Shown: piece by piece, positions 55,649 through 64,000 of the stretch
How the letters are laid out: every line of letters starts with the position of its first letter
How positions within the stretch are numbered: position 1 is the stretch's first letter
Source of the DNA: Pegoplata infirma
Taxonomy: Eukaryota > Arthropoda > Insecta > Diptera > Anthomyiidae
DNA length: 64,000 nt
Direction: 5' to 3'
NCBI GenBank assembly: GCA_963921195.1
Contig: OY992540.1
Span: 18,979,136-19,043,135 of the forward strand
Program-made: the position numbers and the translations under genes
The notes under the pieces: generated by a model
The model's database searches: none
What the model saw: only the letters and a program-made list of their open reading frames with translations
Told to the model about the DNA's origin: nothing

Positions 55649-56352
55649 TGGGGCATTCCAAGCCAAATCACTCAATTTTAGAGCCGACCCCTTTCGATTT
55701 ATTTTATTTTTGGATACGTTTTAATACTTATTAAATGCAACTTGGACACCAATTTTCAGCCTTTTATTTCAAGATGGTGTTGAGTAATCAATTTTTCAAA
55801 ATAGCGATTTTCTCAAAAAAATTAAAAACTTGAAATTTTTAATTAATTTTGACCATTAAGAAATACATATAAATATTTTAAAAAATGTTAGACAAAGTTT
55901 TGTTGGTGTTTAAATATAGTTTTAGAAAAAAAATATGAAACAATTATTTGAAGTAATAATTACTTATTTTTTGACGTTTAAAAATTAAAATAGACTTTTT
56001 GAAAAATTCCGAAATCTTCCATTTTTTGTAAAAAACTATAAAAATTCTACTCTAAATTACGCAACTTTTAAGCCAGAGCTTACTCGATTGAAATAATTCT
56101 ACTCTAAATTGTTTCATAGAATTAATTCAACTTGGACCATTCAGCAAAAGTTAGGTTCATTGAATTGACTCCTTTTTCATTGTTATTTAAAATGCATTCA
56201 AAGAATTCATTCACTAAAAATTCATTCATGGAATAAAAGGCTGAAAATCGGTGTCCAAGTTGCATTTAATAAGTACTAAAACATATCCAAAAAATAAAAT
56301 AAATCGAAAGGGGTCGGATCTAAAAGTGAGTGATTTCGTCTCGAATGCCCCA
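55649..56352. mobile_element. Family II foldback, internally deleted
   Basis: Left TGGGGCATTCCAAGCCAAAT, right GTCTCGAATGCCCCA. TG flanks both ends. The arms match 24513-26329, but the interior is reduced. 704 bp. Confidence 0.8.
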
Positions 56353-56824
56353 TGTATAGTGTGGTATACGAGCACATTTTGCCTCTTGGTTTAATAATCG
56401 TATTGTATCTTCTTTCTGTCATATACAAATGGGTATTAGGGTGGTACTTGGTATTGTAGAACGATCTCGGGAATCAGAACCGTGTTTAGATCATAAAAGA
56501 AATGTAGTCGAGAATTGCAAGCAAATAAACTACCTGCTTTCTAATGTACATAATACAAATAAAAAATATAATTCATTTAAAAACAAGTAAAAGAGTTTAA
56601 TTTGGCCTTGCCTTGTAGTGATACTATTCACAATTTCAAAAAGATAATTGCAAAAAACTTTTTTTAAAAGGAACTTGATTGCTGCAATTATAACTGGGTT
56701 TAGAAATCATAGTATAGTTGCCGTGATCATGTCGCAACCATATTTTTCTCTGCGTGTAATTGAACACCAAATAGTATTTAAACAAGTACGAGCATTTTTT
56801 TTAACAAAAAAAATTTTTTTTAAA
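56353..56824. other. Intron with a HINE terminus fragment
   Basis: AACAAGTAAAAGAGTTTAATTTGG at about 56583 is an inverted HINE 3' end without a body. Remainder unremarkable. Confidence 0.45.
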
Positions 56825-58176
56825 AAACTGTTGTAGGCTAAAAAATAAATGGGGGTCGGTCTCACTAATGACCCCTCTCGGACGCACCATTGGACCGGTA
56901 AAAGCTGATTAAATAAAACAAATTTACAAAAAATAAAAAAATTTTATGGGGACCGCCTTAAAAATTAGAGATAGAGGGTAGGTGTGTTGAGAAAAAATTT
57001 TTGGACTAAAAAAATATTGTGGGTCGGTCATACATTTTGTTGGTCTAAGGGCACTATTAGGGCAGTTAGAGCGGTTGGAGCAAATTTTAAAAAATGTCGT
57101 TTTGTGTGGGAGCCCCCTTAGAAATTTGAGATAGGGTATTAGTTTGTTCCAAAAAAATGTTTAGACGTAAAAATTAATGGGGCTCGGTCTTATAAATGAC
57201 CCCTCTATGACGCACCATTAGAGCAGTAGAAATGATTTTAGGATTGCAAAATTACAATAAAATTTTTTTAAAAAATTTTAAAAAATAGTAATAATCGTTA
57301 TCCCACGATCCTCCTGGGCAAAAAATTTCTAGAATAGATAGAGGTTTTACACAAAAAAATTTTGAAAAAATCGAAGAGTACAAACATTTTCAAAAATGAG
57401 ATTTAAATTTTAAAACTTAAAAAACGCATACTAGAGCGCTTTTAAGATTTTTTGGGGATTTTTTTTTTTAAGTACGTAAAAAACAAAAATTTTAAAAAAA
57501 ATTGAAATTTGGATCATTATTAGTGTCCGACCGAACGTTCGGGTTCGATTACGGAGTTCGGCAAAAAGTGACGTTCGGCCACTGTTCGGTATTCGGTCAA
57601 CTTTTAGCCGAACTTTACCGAACACCGAACTTTTGTATGTATTGCATTTTATCGTCTTAAAATTAAGCCATTTACCAGTGCAACTACTTTACACCTAGAA
57701 TCGGGCTATAGTTTAAAAAAAATATATATTTTTTTTCCAAAAAAAATCAACTTTAGCTATATTTGTCCACTTTTTAAGTATACAGATAATAAAAAAATAC
57801 ATTTTTTAGTTGTTTTTTTCATAACTATTTACAAAAAAATTTTTTTTTAATAAAAAAAAGTTCGGGTACGGGTACGGGTTCGGGTTCGGCCGAACTTTGC
57901 AAAGTTTACCGAAGTTCGGGTTCGGGTACGGGTTCAGTCTGAAAAAGTGCGTTCGGTCGGACACTAATCATTATTAAAGAAGTTATGAGTAAAAGAAGTT
58001 TGAGTAAAGGAACAAACTACCAATTTTTAAAAATTCGATATCTGTTGAACGGGTCATCAAAAAAATTTTAAAATTTACCACGAATAAGTTTTCGAAGGGT
58101 ACTAAAAACTTTAAACAAATTGGGAAAATCTAAAAACAAAAATTTCAAAGCGTCCGATTGGACATGGAATGCCCCA
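56825..58176. mobile_element. Family I foldback, right half, with a hAT MITE
   Basis: Begins in the element centre (TAAATGGGGGTCGGTCTCAC) and runs to the right terminus GACATGGAATGCCCCA, followed by TATATATTCATGATC of a HINE. The left arm is missing. Interrupted by 57521-57966. Confidence 0.78.
57521..57966. mobile_element. hAT MITE with TAGTGTCCGACCGAACG ends, 8-bp TSD
   Basis: Left TAGTGTCCGACCGAACG, right the inverse CGTTCGGTCGGACACTA. The 8-bp TSD ATCATTAT is perfect (57513-57520 and 57967-57974). GTTCGGGTTCGG and GGGTACGGGT repeats lie below both ends. 446 bp. Confidence 0.94.
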
Positions 58177-59360
58177 TATATATTCATGATCCTCGATCGA
58201 TTTTAAGACGATCTAGCTATGTCCGTCTGTCCGTCCGTCCGTCTGTCAGTCTGAGTGTTAGTGTTGAACGCTAACTTTTGAAAGACTTAACGGAGGCCCC
58301 TTAAGTTTGGTGTATATGTTGGGCATTTAGCTGGTCAGGTTGGTATTGCAATCCAGCGATATCGGTACAGTGGTTCAAAAGTTATAAGCAAAAGACTGAA
58401 TTTCGGCAAGGGCTTTTCGGCACGCTAACTTTCGAAAGGCAATTCTGAGGATGCTGAAGCTTGGCATATATATTTATCGTTCCCCTGGACTGGTTCGTCT
58501 TGATATACAGCCAAATCGGTCCAATGGTTCCAAAGTTATTAGCAAAGCCGTGAATTTCAGATAAGTTTCACATTAAATTCACATATTGAATACCCGTTAA
58601 ATATGTTTTAAAAACATTGGTAAGTCACAAAAATATTTTACAAAGTATTTTTGTCAATCAAAAATATTTTTACACTAAAAAAAAAAAAATACACTCAAAC
58701 AAAATTTTACACTCAAAAAAAAAATTTAGCAATTTTTTTTTTTTTTCAAAAATTACTAAAACAAAAGTTGTTTTACACAAAATTAAATATTTCTAATCAA
58801 AAATATAATATTTTTCACGTTAGAAAATTTACTACACTCAAAATATTTTGTAAGTAAATTCAATTGAAAAAACGTCTAAAACAATCGTTTTTACATTTAA
58901 AAATCGGACTACTTATATTTCATTTGAAACAACATACTTTTTCAGTTATTTTCAAACGTTAATAAATGACTAGACATTCCGTAATAACAAATGATAATTC
59001 AGTTATTTTAACTGTTTGCAATTTTTTATTTTGTGGAGTAACAATATTTTTTTTGAATAACAAACTGCAAAAACCGTTCTGTAAAATTATACGGTATAAT
59101 CAGTAACAAAAAATTTAACTGATAAAAATATTTTTCCGTAAAGTTTGTAGTTAATTTTTTTAACAACTGTAAAAATTATTCAATATTTTAGCTTCCTTGA
59201 AAAACAAACGATAAAACGTTTAAAACAACTTTAACTAAAAACTTTTCGAATAACTGTAAATAGTTACTGTAAAACTTTTCTGGGTGTATCACTTAAAAAG
59301 GGCATTGTGGTGGGTATTCATAGATTCGGTCAAGTCGAATTTAACTTTTCTACTTGTTTT
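58177..59360 (+). mobile_element. HINE-like element, type B, with a TA-MITE
   Basis: TATATATTCATGATCCTCG, then GTCCGTCTGTCCGTCCGTCC (58220-58245) and the type B body. It ends GGTATTCATAGATTCGG, hairpin, TTTTCTACTTGTTTT. The 5' terminus is lost at the junction with the foldback. MITE 58835-59286 is inserted near the 3' end. Confidence 0.82.
58835..59286. mobile_element. TA-target MITE, inverted relative to 34608-35065
   Basis: CACTCAAAATATTTTGTAAG left, CTTTTCTGGGTG right, TA on both sides (58833-58834, 59287-59288). The HINE at 51029-52270 shows the uninterrupted host sequence (TTTTATATCACTTAAAAAGG). 452 bp. Confidence 0.88.
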
Positions 59361-60638
59361 CAACTCAATATGTTTTTCACTCAAACTTTTTTTCTTTTTA
59401 AATTCTTTTTTCGCTGAATTTTTATTTTTAACCTGTCATCACTCCTCTACTAAAAATCTCACCCTAATTATGTATGTATATAAAATGTTTATGTATGTCT
59501 ACTTTATATATGTAAATATTACATTGTCTGCATACCTCTACATACAGTGACATACTTGTATACCATCTACTAGCGCCTTCTACTTCTTGCTATAAAACTT
59601 TGAACATGCAACACATTTAGGCAAACCGTTTAATAGCCATTTAAGCTGCATAGGTTAATGAAGATGTGCATGTTTAATCACGTTAAATGTTTGATTTTTT
59701 CCCCCTCCCTCACACTAGGAAACTTTAAGCCATAATTGTTCATTTGTTACTTTTTTTTCCACTGAATTATTAATTCAAAGTATTTAAGGTTTAATGAATT
59801 TAAGTTTAGATTTTTTTTGCATATTTTTTTGCATATTTATTTAGTTGACATATTAAGTAATTGATCATTAGGCTAATTAAACTGTTAAAATTTAAAAATA
59901 TGTTATAGATATAATGGTTATTAATTTTTGTGGTAATGAGATTGCAACTAAACTAAAATATTTAATTTTTTTGTAATTTAAATAAATTTTTAATGATTTT
60001 TTTTTTTTTTTGGTTTAAATATTTTTATGATTTTTAATATTAAAGTGAGATTAAATTAATATTAAATTTATGAGGCATAGCACAACAAATGAATTTCGAA
60101 AAAATCATAAGCCCATGTAAAAATGGATTAGATCTAATCTGATCTGTTTGTAAATATTTATATACGATCCTATCAGATTACATATAATTATATCTGAAAT
60201 GATATATAATAATCTCTATTATAATTAAGCTGACCCGAATTTTTGTTCGAATTTTATTCGGATTTTCTCGAAAGACCATATTTTTTTATAAGGTGGCAAC
60301 TCTTTTTTAAATTTAAGATTGTGCAGCTAAAAAAACAGGTAACTCTTATTTTTCTCCCCTCATTCCCATTTGCAAGTTTTAGGACAGCAGCGGGTGCCCT
60401 CTGAAAGACCTGGCTTGTAAGAGGTTTTTCTTGACGAACAATTATTTAGCAATAACTCGAAAACAGGATCAGCTAGGATTTTCGTGTTAACGATTTTTTA
60501 AGTTCTAAATAAAAAGGATTACCCGATTTTGTCACCATTTTTACAAAACCTAAACTTGCTTAAAGAGGAGGGAGGGGTGGGGTGGGGTTGACATATGTTT
60601 TTCCATAGTAGAATACTTGGTGTCGAATTTCCCATATA
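59361..60638. other. Intron sequence
   Basis: Unique AT-rich DNA with poly-T runs. A 5'-AGGAGGGAGGGGTGGGGTGGGG run lies near 60560-60590. No exon was recognised, in particular none encoding the expected ICVTVVVLN start of the next exon. Confidence 0.45.
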
Positions 60639-61658
60639 TGAGGCATTCCACACCAAATGTCCCGTACAGAAAACATGTGTCCCGTAAATTTCTGAATATG
60701 TTGTTTGGATAACCCTATATGGAACTAAGAAAACTGCGTTTTTGGTTTTTCAAATTTTCAAAAACTGTGCTTAGGAGGCGTGGTCAAATATTGCAAAAAT
60801 GGTCAAATTTGTGGAGAGTTGCCTTGATTAAATATTTATCACATTAAAACGGAATGCACCACAATCTCAAAAATTTACATTCTTATCTAGTTTTGTATGG
60901 GCTATCGATTTTTTTTTTTTTTTTTGGAAAATTTTCAGAACCCGTTCTGAAATTTTCAATCTTTTAAAAAAGTCAATTTATTAAAAATCCGGCCACTTTT
61001 TTTATTTTTTTTTTTAAGTTTAGATGTTTGTCCATCCACACAAAAAAATTCAGAAACCCGTTCTTCGTTTTTTTCGAGAAAATCGCAAATTTAATTTAAA
61101 ATTTCATAAAAATTTTGTAATTTGCTTGTATTTTCTTGGTTTAAAGTTGCGAATGAGTAATATTAATTGCATAAATATTTCTCATACGCTCTGTTGAACC
61201 AAGAAAATACAAGCAAATTACAAAATTGTTATGAAATTTAAAATTCAAATGGGATTTTCTCGAAAAAAAGCGAAGAACGTGTTTCTGAGTGGATGGACAA
61301 ACATCTAAACTTGTGATCACATAAAAAAAAAAAAAAAAAAGTGGCCGGATTTTTGATAAATTGACTTTTTTAAAACATGGAAAATTTCTGAAAGGGTTGA
61401 AAATTTTCCAAAAAAAAAAATTTAATCGATAGCCCATACAAAACTAGATAAGAATGTAAATTTTTGAGATTGTGGCGCATTCTGTTTTAATGTGATAAAT
61501 ATTTAATCATGGCAACTCGCCACAAAGTTGACCATTTTTTTTTGAAAAACCAAAAACGCAATTTTCTTAGTTCCATATAGGGCTATTCAAACAACCTATT
61601 CAGAATTTTACGGGACACATGTTTTTCTGTAGCGGGACATTTGGTGTGGAATGCCCCA
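60639..61658. mobile_element. Complete family III foldback, 1.0 kb
   Basis: Left TGAGGCATTCCACACCAAAT, right ATTTGGTGTGGAATGCCCCA, flanked by TATA on both sides. Arms of about 480 bp mirror each other (GAACTAAGAAAACTGCG; AGCCCATACAAAACTAGATA). The centre is around 61140. Non-coding. Confidence 0.85.
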
Positions 61659-64000
61659 TATATGTTTAAAAAAAATGCGTTTTAATATGTTTGGATAAGT
61701 TTTCATTAGCAGCCAAACTTTAGGACTCGGCGCTAAATTGTAATTTACCTCTGGGAAAATAGATCCCCAAAACTAGGTTTTTAGAAATTTCGTTTCTGAG
61801 GGGTTAAACAAGTGTACGTTGATACTTTTTTTATTTTTCCTGAAATAATGGTCCTGGAAACTTGAAACTTAAAGTGTAGGAATTTATTTAAAAATAAATT
61901 CCCTTTTGGAATAAAATTTTTTGGAAAAGTACTTTTTTGAAAAGTACTTTTTGAAAAAGAACTTTTTGGAAAAGTAATTTTTGGAAAAAGTACTTTTTAA
62001 AAAAGAACTTTTCGGAAAAGTACTTTTTGAAAAATAACTTTTTGGAAAAGTAATTTTTGGAATTTAATGATGCAAACTGGGAAAAAAAATTTTGTACTAT
62101 TTTTATTTTCTGAGATAATGGTCGTAGAAGCTTTTAATATGGTACTTTTTTATTTTTCCTGAAATAATGGTACTTGAAACCTAAAATTTTGAATGTGGCA
62201 TCCTCTGGAGAAAAAAACCTTTTTAAAAATACTACTAGTACTTTTTAGAAAAGTTATTTTTGGAAAAGTAGGTTTTTAAAAAGTAGTTTTTGGAATTTAA
62301 TGATGTAAAAGAGGAAAACTAATTTTGTGTTTTGGTGCTATTTTATTTCCTGAGATAATGGTCATAAAAACTTTGCATTTTAAATCAATAATCTTCATGC
62401 TGAAATAAACAGTCTTTTTAAAAACTTCTATTTTAATAGGGATAAAATTGTACATCGGTACTTTTTCGAACTCCTAAAAATATTATTTGAATGTAGGATC
62501 ATCAAGCAAAAAAATATTCTGAAAAATTTACTTTTTTCCTGAAATAATGGTCCTAGAAACTTGAAATTTAAGTGTAGGATCCTCTAGCGAAAACAAATTT
62601 TTGAAAAAAAATTCTTTTTGGAATAGAAATTTTTGGAAAAGTACTTTTTGGAAAAGTACTTTTTGAAAAAGAACTTTTTGGAAAAGTAATTTTTGGAAAA
62701 GTACTTTTTGGAAAAGTACTTTTTGAAAAAGAAATTTTTGGAAAAGTACTTTTTGGAAAAAAACTTTTTGGAAAAGAAATTTTTGGAATTTAATAATTTG
62801 GTACTATTTTGATTTCCTGAGATAATGGTTATTGAAGCTTTAAATTTGGTACTTTTTTATTTTTTCTAAAATAATACTAGAAATTTAGAATTAAAAAACT
62901 CCTATTTTAAAAAGGATAATATTTTACTTTGGTAATTTTTCGAACTCCTAAAAAAATTATTGGAATGTAGGATCATCAAGCAAAAAAACATTCTGAAAAA
63001 TTTACTTTTTTCCTGAAATAATGGTCTCAGAAACTTTAAATTTTTGAAAAAAATTCCATTTTGGAATAGAAATTTTTGGAAAAGTACTTTTTGGAAAAGT
63101 ACTTTTAGAAAAAGAACTTTTTGGAAAAGTGCTTTTTGAAAAAGTACTTTTTGGAAAAGTACTTTTTGAAAAAGAACTTTTTGGAAAAGTACTTTTTGAA
63201 AAATAACTTTTTGGAAAAGAAATTTTGGGAATTTAATAATTTGGTACTATTTTGATTTCCTGAGATAATTGTCATTGAAGCTTTAAATTTGGTACTTTTT
63301 TATTTTTTCTAAAATAATAATAGAAATTTATAATTTAGAATTGCAAAAAAAACATTTTTGAAAAAAAAAAAGTACTTTTTGGAAAAGTTCGTTTTGGATC
63401 GTGTAGGATCCTCTAGCGAAAACAAATTTTTAAAAAAATCCCTTTTTGGGATAGAAATTTTTGGAAAAGTACTTTTTAAAAAAGTAATTTTTAGAATTTA
63501 ATGAAGCAAAAGGGGAAAACAAATTTTGTGCTTTGATACATTTTTATTTCCTGAGATAATGGTCATAGAAACTTTACATTTTAATCAAGACCTTAATGCC
63601 GATATAACTAGTCTTATTAAATACTCCTGTTTCAACAGGGATAAAATTGTACTTTTTCGAACTCCTCAAAAAATTATTGGAATGTAGGATCATCAAGCAA
63701 AAAAACTTTCTGGCAAATGTACTTTTTAAAAAGTTTCAATTCAAAAAGGGTAAAAAAGTAAACTTTGGTACTATTTCTATCTCCTGAAAAATTGGGCGTT
63801 CATCGGAACGAGGCATTCAAGAAAAAATGGTTTCTCCAATTTTTTTGTCAAAAAAATTTCACATTTCCTTACAAAAAAAAACCCCCAGGTCATCACCGTA
63901 AATGTTTACTTCAATTTATGAGTGAAATTAATTTAACAACAAATAATTTAATTGTTAGACATACACACATTTACTTATTTATGAAAATATGAATTTTTTA
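61659..64000. repeat. GTACTTTTTGGAAAAG-type repeat region to the window end
   Basis: Diverged units of the same kind as 15580-17310: CCTGAAATAATGGTC, ACTTGAAATTT, GTAGGATC. Within them are dense runs of GGAAAAGTACTTTTT/GAAAAAGAACTTTTT (61925-62060, 62635-62780, 63075-63230). Larger blocks repeat with a period of about 400-500 bp. No Helitron terminus was found, and no exon. Confidence 0.7.

Noticed and set aside
54632..64000. Next nAChR exon (end of TM3 and start of the intracellular loop)
   Set aside because: Searched by eye for an acceptor followed by codons for ICVTVVVLN or HFRSPQTH and found none. It is assumed to lie beyond the window.

Overview
The window is A+T-rich eukaryotic DNA holding one recognisable gene, on the + strand. 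It is an alpha-type nicotinic acetylcholine receptor (nAChR) subunit, represented by three small internal exons (14192-14307, 44233-44401, 54495-54631). They join in frame (phases 0-2, 2-0, 0-2) and encode the end of the ligand-binding domain, the YxCC loop C, TM1, TM2 and most of TM3. The exons upstream and downstream were not found and probably lie outside the window. The protein is insect-like. The repeats (GTCY-microsatellite elements of the DINE-1/mini-me type, many hAT MITEs) suggest a higher dipteran with a bloated genome, perhaps a calyptrate fly. The species and the exact alpha subunit (alpha1/alpha3/alpha4 group) cannot be fixed from this sequence alone.

Nearly everything else is intron: more than 14 kb before the first exon, 29.9 kb between exons 1 and 2, 10.1 kb between exons 2 and 3, and more than 9 kb after exon 3. 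These introns are packed with non-autonomous transposable elements, often nested. The main groups are: (1) HINE/DINE-1-like Helentron derivatives with sub-terminal inverted ATACCCT(A/C)CA motifs, an internal (GTCC)n tract and a 3' hairpin followed by ACTTGTT; (2) at least nine hAT-type elements with recognisable 8-bp target-site duplications; (3) PIF/Harbinger-like foldbacks with TTA/TAA duplications; (4) long inverted-repeat elements with TGGGGCATTCC or T(A)GAGGCATTCC ends, mostly flanked by TA; (5) MITEs with CACYC-type ends in TA; (6) a Transib-like element; (7) a canonical Helitron of 4.27 kb; (8) a tRNA-derived SINE-like element.

Region by region: 1-14191 is upstream intron with a foldback, a four-component nest (2.0-6.3 kb), a block shared with 20.7-21.9 kb, and a 1.2-kb hAT palindrome. 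14308-44232 is the largest intron, with PIF, hAT, Transib and HINE elements, a 2.2-kb hAT filled with CTCAGATTCTGAG repeats, and a deep insertion stack at 40.7-43.9 kb. 44402-54494 holds a GTAC-palindrome array, the Helitron with a 1.6-kb array of about one hundred 16-bp units, and a foldback ending 49 bp before exon 3. 54632-64000 holds further MITEs, foldbacks and more GTAC-rich arrays.

I found no new enzymatic or defence system. The strongest observations are structural: a Helitron whose empty site survives in the other arm of the inverted repeat it entered, the 16-bp quasi-palindromic array inside it, several datable nests, two blocks flanked by perfect direct repeats of 45 and 54 bp, and repeated use of HINE elements as insertion targets.
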